Shown here piece after piece: positions 26,884 to 37,928 of a stretch of DNA of 47,613 nucleotides (its first letter is position 1; each line of letters opens with the position of its first letter). This stretch comes from Geomicrobium sp. JCM 19039 (lineage in GTDB: Bacteria > Bacillota > Bacilli > Bacillales > Marinococcaceae), in NCBI RefSeq assembly GCF_000698145.1, contig NZ_BAXB01000027.1, positions 1-47,613 on the forward strand, given 5' to 3'. Below the pieces are notes generated by a model. It made no database searches. It saw only the letters and a program-made list of their open reading frames with translations, and had not been told where the DNA came from. A program made the position numbers and the translations under genes.

Positions 26884-29262
26884 ATGACTATTCACATTAG
26901 ACGTGCTGCTGTACTTGGTTCAGGCGTGATGGGATCAGGAATTGCTGCACATTTGGCAAATCAAGGCATATCCGTTCTTCTCTTGGATTTACCAGTAGAA
27001 GACGTAACGGATGAAGAACGAGCAAAAGGGCTATCGGCTGAACATGCACCCATTCGCAATAAGCGTGCGATAGAGGCGAAGAAACAGCTATTCAAACAAA
27101 AACCAGCACCACTGGCGTCAAAGGTAAATGCTCATCGCATTGAAGTTGGAAACTTAGAAGACGATTTAGAGAAACTATCCGATGTTGACTGGATTATTGA
27201 AGTGGTCGTTGAGAACTTACAAGTGAAACAACAATTGTTTGAAAAAGTAGAAGCACATACAAAGCCTGGGACGATTGTAAGTTCCAACACGTCGGGAATC
27301 TCTGTGAATGCGATGGTAGAAGGTCGTTCAGAGACGTTCCGCAAACATTTTCTTGGGACGCACTTCTTCAACCCACCGAGGTATTTGCATTTGCTGGAGA
27401 TCATTCCAACGAAAGATACCGATCCTGAAGTACTCGCTTCTATGAAAGCGTTTGCTGAGGATGCCCTCGGTAAAGGTGTTGTGGAAGCGAAGGACACGCC
27501 GAACTTTATTGGAAACCGGATCGGGACGTACGGTCTACTCGTATCCGTCGAGCAGATGGTTAAAAACGGCTTGTCGATTACAGAAGTTGATTCGATCACT
27601 GGACCGTTAATTGGTCGTCCGAAGAGCGCCACCTTCCGCACACTTGATGTTGTTGGACTAGATACATTCCTTCATGTCGCAAAAAATGTGTACGATCAAG
27701 TGGATGGCGAAGAGAAAAACATCTTTGATCCACCGAACTTTATGAAAGAGATTGCTGAAAAAGGCTGGATCGGCAGTAAAGCAGGGCAAGGGTTTTATTT
27801 GAAGAAGGGGAAAGGAAAAGATAAGCAAATTCTTGAACTTGATCCTGAAACCCTCGAGTACCGAGAAGGTAAGAAACTAAAAGCACCATCCGTTGAAATG
27901 GCGAAACAAGCGAAAGGCAAAGCCGCGAAGATTCAAGCGCTTGCTTACGCTGATGATAAAGCAGGAACATTTACGTGGGAGACACTTAAAGCAAGCTCCT
28001 ATATTCAGCAGAGAAAACTTCCGAGATTGCAAATGACATCGTCGCTGTTGACAATGCGATGAAATGGGGATTCGGATGGGATCTTGGACCGTTTGAAGTA
28101 TGGGATGCACTCGGTGTAAGAAAGTCTGTTGAAAAGATGGAAGCCGACGGTGAGACCGTTCCTACTTGGGTAAAAGACATGCTTGAAAGCGGATACGAGT
28201 CGTTTTATAAAGCGGGTGCTTTCTATCATAACGGTACGTATGTGGATATTCCGAAAAGCGAAAAGGAAATCGACATTAGCGTTCACATTAAAAACGAAAC
28301 AAACGTCATTAAGAAAAATGCCGGAGCGGTTCTCACTGACTTAGGGGATGGTATTGCCGGGCTAACGTTTACATCACCAAACAACTCGATTGGTCTAGAC
28401 GTTATTCAGATGGTGGAGAAATCCATCGATGAAGTGGAAAAAAACTATAACGGCCTAGTCATCTCGAATAAAGGTAAAAACTTCTGTGTTGGTGCGAACT
28501 TAATGATGATGCTCATGGAAGCACAAGACTTTGCTTTCGATGAGTTGGATCTTGTTATTCGTAAGTTCCAACAGATGACAGCGAAAATTCGCTATAGCAG
28601 TAAACCAGTTGTAACCGCACCATTCCAAATGTCTCTAGGTGGTGGTGCAGAGATTTGTATGCCATCAGCAAGTATTCAAGCGTCTGCAGAGACGTATATG
28701 GGTCTTGTAGAAGTCGGTGTCGGTCTCATTCCAGGTGGGGGTGGGAACAAAGAACTCTACCTGCGTGAAATTGAAAACGTTCCTAAAGGTACAGAATTGC
28801 AACCGATTGCGAATAAGGTCTTTGAACGTATTGCAATGGCAAAAGTCGGAACGTCTGCGCAAGAATCAGCTGAAAATGGTTATTTAGGTGAGCGTGACGA
28901 CATTATTGCCAACCACCGTCATTTGACGTGGAGCGCGAAAAGAAAAGCGATGGAGCTTTCCGAGAAAGGATATGCCCCACCGGTTCGCAAGCCAATACCA
29001 GTCGTTGGTGAAACCGGATATGCAACAATGCTTCTTGGAGCAAAAGCCTTAAACTGTCGGGGCAAATTAGCGACCATGACCTAAAGATCGCAGAGAAACT
29101 TGCATTTGTCCTTGCCGGAGGCGTGTGGCGAAACATAGTGAAGTTGATGAGCAGTACTTGCTTGATCTTGAGCGTGAAGCATTCCTTAGCTTAATTGCTG
29201 AGCCAAAAACACAAATGCGCATGCAACACATGCTGAAAACCGGAAAGCCATTACGTAACTAG
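26884..29262 (+). CDS. fadN: 3-hydroxyacyl-CoA dehydrogenase/enoyl-CoA hydratase FadN (three frameshifts)
   Basis: Bifunctional beta-oxidation enzyme, about 792 residues when reconstructed, as in B. subtilis FadN. The N-terminal dehydrogenase half has the NAD loop [29 protein letters not shown] and [14 protein letters not shown]; the C-terminal half has the hydratase core [16 protein letters not shown] and [13 protein letters not shown]. The frame changes near 27985-27992 (continuing [20 protein letters not shown]), again near 29045-29055 ([23 protein letters not shown]) and near 29118-29130 ([20 protein letters not shown]), ending at TAG 29260-29262. GGAGG precedes the ATG. First gene of the fadNAE operon. 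Confidence 0.9.
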
Positions 29263-29275
29263 AGGAGGGAAAGCT

Positions 29276-30453
29276 GTGAGAGAAGCAGTTATCGTATCAG
29301 GAGCGAGAACAGCAGTTGGAAAAGCAAAAAAAGGGACGCTCGCACAAATGCGCCCAGATGATTACGCGGCAGAAACCATTAAAGAAACATTAAAGCGAGC
29401 AGGTGACTTTGACGCAAGTGAAATTGAAGATGTAATTATCGGATGTGCCATGCCGGAAGCGGAGCAAGGCATGAACATGGCGCGGAACATTTCCGGTTTA
29501 GCAGGCCTTCCGAATACAGCTGGAGCCGTAACAGTAAACAGGTATTGTGCTTCTGGTTTGCAAAGCATCGCGTACGCAGGCGAGAAGATTATGCTAGGGC
29601 ATGCAAACACCATTCTTGCAGGTGGGGCAGAATCCATGAGTCTCATCCCAATGGGTGGGCATGTCATCGCCCCAAATGCGAAGCTTGTAGAAAACGCACC
29701 GGAATATTATATGGGTATGGGTCATACAGCAGAACAGGTGGCACAGGAATTTGGTGTGAGCCGTGAAGACCAAGATGCTTTTGCTGTAGAAAGCCACAAG
29801 CGTGCAGCAGCAGCTATCCAAGAAGGACGTTTTAAAGATGAAATCGTACCAATTGAAGTGACTCACCGCACGGTGGACACTAAGCACAAACTTCAAGAAA
29901 AGATCGTTACATTCGATACGGATGAAGGGGTAAGAGAAGGCACGACGAGTGAAACATTAGGCAAGCTTCGCCCTGCGTTTAACGTTCAGGGAAGTGTAAC
30001 CGCCGGGAACGCATCGCAAATGAGTGATGGTGCCGCATCCGTGCTCGTTATGGATCGTGAGAAAGCTGAAGCAGACGGCCTTAAGCTATGGTGAAGTTTC
30101 TAGGTATGGCCGTTGCCGGTGTAAGACCTGAAGTCATGGGAATCGGTCCGGTTGAAGCGATACCTAAAGTATTAAAGAACGTTGGATTAAAAAAAGAAGA
30201 CATTGGGTTGTTTGAATTAAATGAAGCGTTCGCATCCCAAGCGCTACAAGTCATTCGCTCATTAGACCTTGATTACGACCGTGTAAATGTAAACGGCGGA
30301 GCGATTGCTCTTGGCCATCCACTAGGCTGCACAGGAACAAGACTGACGTTGTCACTAATTCATGAAATGAAACGTCGTAACGAACAGTACGGCATTGTGA
30401 CGATGTGCATTGGTGGCGGCATGGGTGCTGCTGGCGTATTTGAACTACTATAA
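29276..30453 (+). CDS. fadA: 3-ketoacyl-CoA thiolase FadA (frameshifted)
   Basis: Thiolase that releases acetyl-CoA in the last step of beta-oxidation, about 392 residues when reconstructed. The nucleophile Cys is in [15 protein letters not shown], with NEAFASQ, the His in [16 protein letters not shown] and the Cys in MCIGGGMG. The 5' frame ends at 30094 and the 3' frame continues from about 30085: one missing C in AAGC(C)TATGG would join them as [23 protein letters not shown], the expected family wording. Start is GTG at 29276, 8 bases after GAGGAGG and 13 bases after fadN. Confidence 0.9.
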
Positions 30454-30470
30454 TTTAGGGGGAAATGATC

Positions 30471-32254
30471 ATGACAGAAACGCTAAAAACAAGCATTAAA
30501 GGCGGAGGATTTTTACTTGAAGATGTGGAAACAACGGATGTATTCACACCAGAAGACTTCACATCAGAACACAAAATGATTTCTAAAACTACTCAAGATT
30601 TCGTTTTGAATGAAGTGTACCCATCATTGACAATATTGAAAATCACGAATTTGATTATTCTGTGAAGCTATTGAAAAAAGCTGGAGAGCTAGGTTTACTT
30701 GGCGCTGACGTACCCGAGCAATACGAAGGTCTTGGCCTTGATAAAATCAGTTCTACACTCATTACGGAAAGCATGGCAGTCGCAGGTGGATTTGGCTTGA
30801 GCCACGGCGCACACGTAGGGATCGGTTCCCTTCCAATCGTATTCTTTGGAAATGAAGAGCAGAAGAAGAAGTACCTTCCGAAGCTTTCATCTGGTGAATT
30901 GATTGCGGCCTATGCACTTACAGAGCCGAGCTCAGGATCCGATGCACTTGGTGCAAAAACAACGGCTGTCCTAAATGATGAAGGCACGCACTACATTTTA
31001 AATGGTGAGAAGCAATGGATTACAAACTCTGCGTTTGCTGATGTGTTTGTCGTGTATGCACAAGTGGACGGTGATAAATTCACAGCATTTATCGTTGATC
31101 GTGACTATGACGGCGTATCGACAGGCGTTGAAGAAAAGAAGATGGGAATCAAAGGTTCATCAACAAGAACCCTTCTCCTTGAAGACGCGAAAGTGCCAAA
31201 AGAAAACTTGCTCGGAGATATTGGTCGCGGACACATCATTGCGTTTAACATTTTAAACGTAGGTCGTTACAAGTTAGGTGTCGGTTGTCTCGGTGGGGTG
31301 AAACGTACGATTGAGCTTGCAGCAACGTATGCGAATGAGCGTAAGCAATTCAAAACACCAATTGCTAAGTTCACAGCAATCCAAGAGAAGATCGGCTCGA
31401 TGGCGACGAAATCATTCTCACTTGAAAGTTCCATCTATCGTACAGGTGGCTTGTTTGAAAAGAACCTTGGTGACCTAACCGACGAAGAGCAAGCAGATGG
31501 AGAGAAAGTAGCAAAAGCCATTGCAGAATATGCGATTGAGTGTTCATTGAACAAATTCTACGGTTCAGAAGTGTTGGATTACTGTGCAGATGAAGCTGTA
31601 CAAATTCATGGTGGATACGGCTTTATGGCTGAATATGAAGTCGAGCGCATTTACCGTGACTCCAGAATTAACCGAATTTTTGAAGGTACGAATGAGATTA
31701 ACCGTATGCTCGTCCCGGGTACACTCATCCGAAAAACGATGAAAGGTGAACTTCCGTTCCTAGATAAGGCCATGGGGCTGCAAGATGAACTTATGTCAAT
31801 GATGCCTGAAGAGCCAGGCGATGCGCCATTAGAAAAAGAAAAGTATATGCTGCAAAACGCAAAGAAACTCGTCATCATGGGCGCTGGCGCTGCCGTTCAG
31901 AAATACGGCAAAGCACTTAACGACGAGCAAGAATTGCTATTAAATGTCGCAGACATGGTGAGCGAGATCTACAACATGGAAGCTGCCATTGCAAGAACAG
32001 AGAAAGCCATCGAGAAAAACGGCGCCGATAAAGAAACGATGAAACTACTTTATACAGAAGTTATCGTTGAAGAAGGCCTACAAAACATCGAAGCAGATGC
32101 GAAAGAGTCCCTTATTCATATGGAAGAAGGCGACACCCTCCGCACGATGCTATCTATGGTAAGAAAACTGACACGTCGCACACCGGCAAACCTTATTAAA
32201 ACAAAACGTGAAATTGCCGAGCGCGTTCTACAAGAGAAAAAGTATATCGTTTAA
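30471..32254 (+). CDS. fadE: Acyl-CoA dehydrogenase FadE (frameshifted)
   Basis: FAD enzyme that introduces the first double bond into acyl-CoA, about 594 residues with the C-terminal extension seen in B. subtilis FadE. Signatures are AYALTEPSSGSDALGAKTTA, NGEKQWITNS, MGIKGSSTRTLLLEDAKVPKENLLG, QIHGGYGFMAEYEVERIYRDSRINRIFEGTNEINRM. The frame breaks near 30624-30630; one missing base restores EVYPSIDNIENHEFDYSVKLLKKAGELG. The start at ATG 30471 follows AGGGGGAA by 8 bases, 17 bases after fadA. It is the last gene before a strong terminator. Confidence 0.9.
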
Positions 32255-32256
32255 TG

Positions 32257-32285
32257 AAAGAGGGGGATCTTCCCCTCTTTTTATT
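32257..32285 (+). terminator. Terminator of the fad operon
   Basis: AAAGAGGGG and CCCCTCTTT flank a six-base loop, followed by TTATTTTT. Confidence 0.88.
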
Positions 32286-32390
32286 TTTCCCTATTGATGA
32301 GGATAATCATTGATCGGCTGTATAAAACAGTAGGATTTTATCGTATAATGTAAGGGAATGTTCGTACACATGAAGGAGGAAACAAGCAAC

Positions 32391-32786
32391 ATGCTTACAC
32401 TTTATAGTTATCCGCCGTGTGGAACGTGCAAAAAGGCGAAAAACTGGCTGGATGCAAACGAGATTTCGTATCAGGAACGACATATTGTTAACGACCCACC
32501 TACGCGCAAAGAGCTTCAAGAAATTAAAGCGCTGAGTGGTTTAGAGTGGAAAAAGTTGTTCAATACGAGTGGCAAGAAGTACCGTGAACTTGGGCTTAAG
32601 GACAAGCTTCCAGATGCAAGTGAGGACACCATTATTGATTGGCTAGCATCAGATGGCATGTTGATTAAGCGACCAATTGTCACGGATGGTCATGCTGCAA
32701 CAGTAGGATTTAAAGAAGACGAATTTGAAAAGCATTGGAAGCAGTACTTGGGGAATGTATCACCTGATATACTAGGTAAGTGGTAA
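32391..32786 (+). CDS. yusI: ArsC/Spx-family protein (YusI-like)
   Basis: Thioredoxin-fold protein of 131 residues of the Spx/MgsR/YffB group. It has the redox motif CGTC (SYPPCGTCKKAKNWL) near residues 10-13 and the ArsC-like motif LIKRPIVTDG. It lacks the long C-terminal tail typical of Spx itself, so a reductase-like or unknown role is likelier than RNA-polymerase binding. The ATG at 32391 follows AAGGAGG; the longer frame from 32358 includes the ribosome site. A TATAAT at 32344-32349 is the likely -10. Same position relative to fadE and gcvH as in B. subtilis. Confidence 0.85.
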   Translation: MLTLYSYPPCGTCKKAKNWLDANEISYQERHIVNDPPTRKELQEIKALSGLEWKKLFNTSGKKYRELGLKDKLPDASEDTIIDWLASDGMLIKRPIVTDGHAATVGFKEDEFEKHWKQYLGNVSPDILGKW

Positions 32787-32830
32787 GGTTACTTATACAA
32801 CGTTTAATTAAAAATGGGAGGTAGTACAAA

Positions 32831-33215
32831 ATGGGATCACCAAAAGAACTCAAATATTCAAAAGAACACGAGTGGGTTAAAGAAGAAACGGGCAACTTGC
32901 GAATTGGCATTACTTCTTTTGCCCAAGATGAGCTAGGAGATATCGTATTTGTGGAATTGCCAGAAGTTGGCGATGAAATTGCTGTAAATGAACCGTTTGG
33001 CAGTGTTGAGTCCGTAAAAACAGTTTCAGAGCTTTATGCACCGGTTAGTGGTAAGGTCGTCGAAATCAATGAAGAGCTTGAAGATTCTCCAGAGCTCGTC
33101 AAACGATTCCCCTTATGAGAAAGCTTGGATGATCGTTGTAGAACCAACAGATCGCGCTCAGCTTGATGACCTTCTTTCAGCAGATGACTATGACGAACTC
33201 ATCAATCAAGAGTAA
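32831..33215 (+). CDS. gcvH: Glycine cleavage system H protein (frameshifted)
   Basis: Lipoyl carrier of the glycine cleavage system, which also relays octanoyl/lipoyl groups in Bacillus lipoate metabolism. About 127 residues when reconstructed. The lipoylation site is in [21 protein letters not shown]. An extra A in the AAA at 33101-33103 shifts the frame; removing it gives [23 protein letters not shown]...DELINQE, ending at TAA 33213-33215, the canonical GcvH C-terminus. The region is essential for the fold, so a sequencing insertion is the simplest reading. GGGAGGT precedes the ATG. Confidence 0.92.
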
Positions 33216-33218
33216 ATG

Positions 33219-33249
33219 AAAAAGGCTGCCCAAAGTGGCAGCCTTTTTG
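33219..33249. terminator. Terminator between gcvH and the mini-protein
   Basis: AAAAAGGCTGCC and its exact complement flank CAAAGT. It has A and T runs on both sides, so it serves both convergent genes. Confidence 0.88.
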
Positions 33250-33423
33250 TTATACTGTACCGGTTGGTAACGTAGGCAACGTTGGAAGGGTAGGCACAGT
33301 AGGTGTTGTAGGGACGGTTGGCAACGTACCTGTTCCAACGATTCCAGGTCCGTTAATGAGGTTGTTGTTAATTTCAATGCCTGTGCAATTCCCATCATTG
33401 TCATAAAGGTAACGATACGACAC
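33250..33423 (-). CDS. Pro/Thr-repeat mini-protein, 57 residues
   Basis: Small protein starting MSYRYLYDNDGNCTGIEINNN and ending in a degenerate tandem TLPTVPTTPTVPTLPTLPTLPTGTV. There is no signal peptide, one Cys, and no family that I recognise. The start is the GTG at 33423, six bases after a strong AAAGGAGGT; a longer ATG frame from 33468 contains the ribosome site and is rejected. Short, repetitive, proline/threonine tails are seen in spore-surface and crust proteins, so a sporulation role is possible but unproven. Confidence 0.65.
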   Translation of the reverse strand: MSYRYLYDNDGNCTGIEINNNLINGPGIVGTGTLPTVPTTPTVPTLPTLPTLPTGTV

Positions 33424-33643
33424 AAGATGACCTCCTTTAGCTTGTGTTCCTACTACAATATTCGACACCAGATCTTGGTGCTTGTATGATTGCCCTGCTT
33501 GTTTTGCTGATCTTTACATAGAGGGAACACATCCTTATTTCGACATGTATTTCCCGGGAAATGATGGATGAAGAAATCTATTGAATCTTTTTCGTAGTTT
33601 TTTCGTAAGTATGAGTTAGGAAACGGTGTAGGAGGAACGAAAG

Positions 33644-35451
33644 ATGATGTACATTTGGATTTTGATACTAGGTTTAACTACTGTGGAGCTAAACCCAGTG
33701 GCTTGGAAACATGGAATGAAACGAAACACGAAAGCATGGCTCGCGTTCCAAGCGTTACGTTATGTGTTTGGGCTAGTGCTTAGCTTTTATATTGTTTATT
33801 TTCAATTGCTTGATCTATCTTGGTCAGGAATTCTGAACACGTTTGGATTTGTTGTAGCGATTAATTTAATTTTGTCAGGATTGTTTTTAGGTGCTGCGCG
33901 TGTACCTAAAACAGTAAAGAAGCTCAGCTGCAGGCAAAGAAAGCAATTAAAAACGTACCGAGTGCAATTGGGGGAACGTTACTTGTCGGGCTTCTTTTCA
34001 TGAATTTTGTGTTTCCATTTACAGTGACCGAACAACTCTCTGAACTAGGAGATATTGAGACGAGCAGCGAGCAGATCGAATCTGTTACTGAAGAAGCGGT
34101 AAGAGCAGTTCCGTATACATATGCTCGTTATAAATCAGAAATTGTATTCGGGAACATTGACAACTTTTCATTCTATGATCTTGGGGAATCAACGATACAA
34201 AAGATTAATGACGAACTGTACTGGGTGTCACCCATTGAGTATGCAAACTTGTGGAGATGGTGGCGAGCGGATAGTGCGCCAGGTTACATTATGGTGAGTG
34301 CTGAAGATCCTAATGCAGAGGCGCAACTTGTGAGTGATCATGAGATGACGTATGTGCCAAGTGCTTTCTTTGGAGACAATTTGGAGCGACATGTGCGACA
34401 AGCATATGAAGATGTCATTCTTGTAGGTTATTCTTTTGAGCCTGATGATGATGGTCATCCATACTATGCTTATTCTTATGCGTATTACGACTATTACCGA
34501 ACCGGGCCTCGTGCAGACGGTGTGATTGTCATTGATGCGGTCACTGGTGAGATGGAGAAATTTGCACTCGGCGACCAACCTGACTTTATTGACAATGCTA
34601 TTGATTATCGCCTTGCTCTTCAATATGCCGATTGGTTTGGCCGATATAGCAATGGACTGTTGAACGCTTGGTTTGCAAAAGAAGGGGTGCACGAACCGAC
34701 GAGTAATGAAGAGATGATTGGCGTGCTCGGACCAGACGATGAGATGTATTGGATGATTGACCATATGCGTCCGAATCAAGATTCAAACACGATGGTCGGC
34801 TTTACAATGGTCAATGCACAAACAGGTGAAGCAACGTATTACACCGGATCCTCAGGTCTTTTAAATGCAAGAGGAGCGCGAGAAGTCGTGAACAAATCAT
34901 TTGTGCGTGAACAATGGAGCGGAACCCAACCGGTGTTATATTCGGTGTATGATCATTACACGTGGGTCGTCCCGGTCGTCGACCAAAATGGTCTCATGAG
35001 AGAAATGGCGATGGTTCATGCTGAAACGGGTAATATTGCGTACGCATCCTCTCGCGAAGAGGCATTTAATGAGTATCGTCAGCTTCTAGCTTCTAGTCTC
35101 GGCGCGGATGACTATGTTCCGACTGATATCTATGATGAGGAAACCGTAGAGGGCGAGATCTATCGCATTAGTGATACGTTCAACAACCAGTACATCCAAG
35201 CGCTCATGACCGGGGAGACGAGAGTGCTCGAATTTGATATTACCAGTGTATCCGATGCCGTCTTCATCCAAGAAGGTGATGAGATTGAAGCGACGGTTAT
35301 TGATACAGATGAAAACATTTTGCAAGTAATTGATTTTAACAACCTAACCATCGACGATAATTTTGGAGAGATTGAAGAGTTTATTATAGATGAAGAAGAT
35401 CTCGAAGAAGATTCGCCAGCAGAAAACGAAGAAGATGTCACGGAAGAATAG
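33644..35451 (+). CDS. Membrane-anchored protein of unknown function (frameshifted)
   Basis: About 602 residues when reconstructed. Three N-terminal hydrophobic segments span roughly residues 1-140 (MMYIWILILGLTTVEL, LVLSFYIVYFQLLDL, VVAINLILSGLFLGA), then AQLQAKKAIKNVPSAIGG and a further segment TLLVGLLFMNFVFPF. A large extracytoplasmic part follows, with repeated beta-rich units around GVIVIDAVTGEMEKFAL, MVNAQTGEATYYTG and VHAETGNIAYASS that look like PepSY-type modules, and an acidic Glu/Asp tail. The frame breaks near 33915-33921; one missing A restores VKKAQLQAKKAI. I cannot assign a family name. AGGAGG precedes the ATG. Confidence 0.7.
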
Positions 35452-35458
35452 CATAACG

Positions 35459-35490
35459 CAAAAAGCGTACCGAGTTAGGTACGCTTTTCG
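35459..35490 (+). terminator. Terminator after the membrane protein
   Basis: AAAAGCGTACC and GGTACGCTTTT flank GAGTTA. It is 8 bases after the stop. The next 250 bases to 35738 contain no supported gene. Confidence 0.65.
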
Positions 35491-35738
35491 CAGTATGTTC
35501 AGGCTACGCATGGACACTTTTTAACACAAGCGAACGTCCATCGTTTGATTTTTCCTCGAAACCGGCAGGGTTCTACGGTGGCACAGGAACTAAGCACATG
35601 GCTACACCGATGATTCGATCTGTTTTGTTAGCCTCTATGCCCGAGGAGCAAATGCTCAATAATGAGCCGGTCTCTAGGAGAGAAGGCACAAGTAAATTTA
35701 CAATCGGATACGAATGTGGTTGAAGCTGCAACGATTTA

Positions 35739-37127
35739 CTAGAACGGTCCGTATCCAAACCAGGCGGCAAACATGACAGCGATGACTGCGATTGTAAGTT
35801 GAATCAAGATAAAAGGCCAAATGAAACGAACCCATTTTGTCCACGGGATTCCTGCAAGTGCGAGTGCTGCCATGAAATACCCTGATGTCGGAAGAATAAT
35901 GTTACCGATACCGTCAGCTAATGTAAAGGCAAGTACAGTCGTTTGCCTCGTGATGCCAAGCAAATCTGCAAGTGGGATCATAATTGGCATCGTGAGTGCT
36001 GCTTGACCGCTGCCTGACGGAATGAAAAAGTTAATGGCTCCTTGGATGAAAATCATCCCAACAGCATTTAATTCGGCAGGGATATTCTCCAAAAAACCAA
36101 CGGCATAATAGAGCATCGTATCAATCGTGTTACCGTCTTCTAGAACAACTAAGATGGCACGAGCAAAACCGACGATGAGCGCACCAGCAAGTACACCAGA
36201 TGCACCTTTTAGAAAGCTATCAACAACGTTGTGCACACCTAAGCGGGCAACAATGCCAATGATGACTCCGAGCAATAAGAACAATGATGCGATTTCAGTA
36301 ATAAACCACTCAAATTGAATGACACCGAAAGCAAGAACAATAAAGTTTACACCAAACAGTCCTAATACAACTTTATGTGTACCGGTTAATGACTTTTCTG
36401 TTTTCATCTCACCCAGTTCGGTATTACCAGCATAATTGCCGTAATATCCGAGTTCAGGATTTCTTTTTACTTTCATTGCATACCGATAAACAAAGATGAC
36501 GGCAATCGTATACATTAAAATGAAGAGAATGAGACGAAGCCACATGCCAGAATAAATATCTAACTCCGCAATTCCTTGAGCAACACCGACGTTAAATGGA
36601 TTCATAATCGCGGTTGTAAATCCTATCGAACTACCAATCAGAACGATCGCAGTTCCTGTGATTGCGTCAAAACGTAATGCAAGGGCAAGTGGAATAAGAA
36701 TGGGGATATATGCCAATGTTTCTTCGGCGAGACCCATAAGTGTTCCTCCAAGGGCGAAGATAAGCATCGTTATGGGGATAAACCACTTCTCTTGATTCAC
36801 TAGTCTAAAAGAAGCGACGGTAACGAGTCGGTCAATGGCGCCTGTACGATTCAAGATCCCAAACGTACCGCCGATAATTAATATAAAGAAAATAATATCT
36901 GAGGCCTCGACGAGACCGGTATGTATAGAGGTGAAAATCTGAAACGGATGTACTGGATTTGATTCTACTTCGGTGTATGAACCAGGGTCTACCACTTCTC
37001 GACCATCCTGCTCTACTCTTTCATAGCTACCTGCTGGAATCAAGTAAGTCAGAATAGTTGCAAAAATAATCACGCCAAAAATTAAGGCGAAAACATTCAT
37101 TCCCCGGTTATTTTTCTGTTCGGACAT
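35739..37127 (-). CDS. YfcC family basic amino acid or carboxylate transporter
   Basis: Polytopic permease of 462 residues with about twelve hydrophobic segments, of the YfcC/ArcD-like (DcuC-related) family. Recognisable stretches are FATILTYLIPAGSYERV with a following soluble loop, LMGLAEETLAYIPILIPLALALRFD, TTAIMNPFNVGVAQGIAEL, FIQGAINFFIPSGSGQAALTMPIMIPLADLLG and ADGIGNIILPTSGYFMAALALA. Family members exchange arginine/ornithine or take up C4-dicarboxylates; the substrate is not evident from the neighbours. AGGGGGG precedes the ATG at 37127. Monocistronic, divergent from the acetyltransferase gene. Confidence 0.85.
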   Translation of the reverse strand: MSEQKNNRGMNVFALIFGVIIFATILTYLIPAGSYERVEQDGREVVDPGSYTEVESNPVHPFQIFTSIHTGLVEASDIIFFILIIGGTFGILNRTGAIDRLVTVASFRLVNQEKWFIPITMLIFALGGTLMGLAEETLAYIPILIPLALALRFDAITGTAIVLIGSSIGFTTAIMNPFNVGVAQGIAELDIYSGMWLRLILFILMYTIAVIFVYRYAMKVKRNPELGYYGNYAGNTELGEMKTEKSLTGTHKVVLGLFGVNFIVLAFGVIQFEWFITEIASLFLLLGVIIGIVARLGVHNVVDSFLKGASGVLAGALIVGFARAILVVLEDGNTIDTMLYYAVGFLENIPAELNAVGMIFIQGAINFFIPSGSGQAALTMPIMIPLADLLGITRQTTVLAFTLADGIGNIILPTSGYFMAALALAGIPWTKWVRFIWPFILIQLTIAVIAVMFAAWFGYGPF

Positions 37128-37211
37128 TTCTCATCCCCCTATTGTTGTATTTCATTATCGTATAGAATGATGGTCATAAACGCAAACCATTTCTTAGGAG
37201 GAACGACTGGA

Positions 37212-37679
37212 ATGCAGACGATTCATGCCACACGAAACGACGCCGATATGATATGTACACTTATGCATGAAGCATTTGCTGAGTATAGAAACGCCACCCC
37301 ACCATCAAGCGCTCTAAAAGAAACACCAGATACAATTGCTGAAGGATTTGATGCTGGAGAACAAGCCATAATTGCGTTTAAGAGTGGACAAGCTGTTGGA
37401 GTGATCCGTTTTCGGGAATTAGAGGATCATATCTATTTCTATCGCTTGTCAGTCCCCCCTAGTCATCAAGGAAAAGGTGTTGCCAAACAGCTAATCCATG
37501 CACTTGAAACGTATACACAGTCGGTCGGCTATGGAGAAATTCGCTGTCGAGTTCGAGCTTCTGTTTCTCGCAACATGCACTTGTACGAAAAGCTCCACTA
37601 TGTAACAAAGAAAATTGAAGCTAAAGAAGTGAATCATCGCACCATTGACGTTGCAACCCTTTCTAAAAGTTTAGTATAG
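37212..37679 (+). CDS. GNAT family N-acetyltransferase
   Basis: Acetyl-CoA-dependent transferase of 155 residues. The central beta-strand FYRLSVPPSHQGKGVAKQLIHALE contains the acetyl-CoA pyrophosphate loop (QGKGVA), followed by GEIRCRVRASVSRNMHLYEKLHY, the usual C-terminal GNAT motif. The acceptor substrate is unknown. The ATG at 37212 (MQTIHATRND) follows TAGGAGG; the longer frame from 37167 includes the ribosome site. Confidence 0.85.
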   Translation: MQTIHATRNDADMICTLMHEAFAEYRNATPPSSALKETPDTIAEGFDAGEQAIIAFKSGQAVGVIRFRELEDHIYFYRLSVPPSHQGKGVAKQLIHALETYTQSVGYGEIRCRVRASVSRNMHLYEKLHYVTKKIEAKEVNHRTIDVATLSKSLV

Positions 37680-37734
37680 CTTTGCTCACTTCGCATAAAC
37701 TAGCCTTTAATTCATTTAAAGGAGGATAAACTGT

Positions 37735-37899
37735 ATGAATGATAAGAAAAGAGAAGATCATAAAGATCGACCAAAAGAAGTGCAGTACGAAACCGAACAT
37801 CCAGGGCATGAAGAAGTAAAAATGAACGACCAAGTACACCGAACACAAGAAAACAGTCGTTTAAACGAATACATGAGCGCAGAGGATATCGAGGAATAA
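37735..37899 (+). CDS. Small hydrophilic protein, 54 residues
   Basis: A short gene with AAAGGAGGA 7 bases before the ATG, a clear stop and its own terminator. The product MNDKKREDHKDRPKEVQYE... is extremely charged, Cys-free and probably disordered, ending in EYMSAEDIEE. I do not recognise a family; such small acidic/basic proteins in Bacillaceae are often spore- or stress-related, but nothing here proves it. Confidence 0.6.
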   Translation: MNDKKREDHKDRPKEVQYETEHPGHEEVKMNDQVHRTQENSRLNEYMSAEDIEE

Positions 37900-37928
37900 A
37901 TCTAAAGCCTAGCCGCCCATTTATAAGA

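Noticed and set aside
27132..27641. 169-codon minus-strand open frame
   Set aside because: Lies entirely within the FadN dehydrogenase domain on the opposite strand; a shadow frame.
34228..34779. 183-codon minus-strand open frame
   Set aside because: Antisense to the conserved-looking membrane protein, odd composition, no ribosome site.
35490..35738. Possible gene relic (frames reading ATPMIRSVLLASMPEEQML and VNLQSDTNVVEAATIY)
   Set aside because: Fragments are short, in different frames and not recognisable; insufficient to name a pseudogene.
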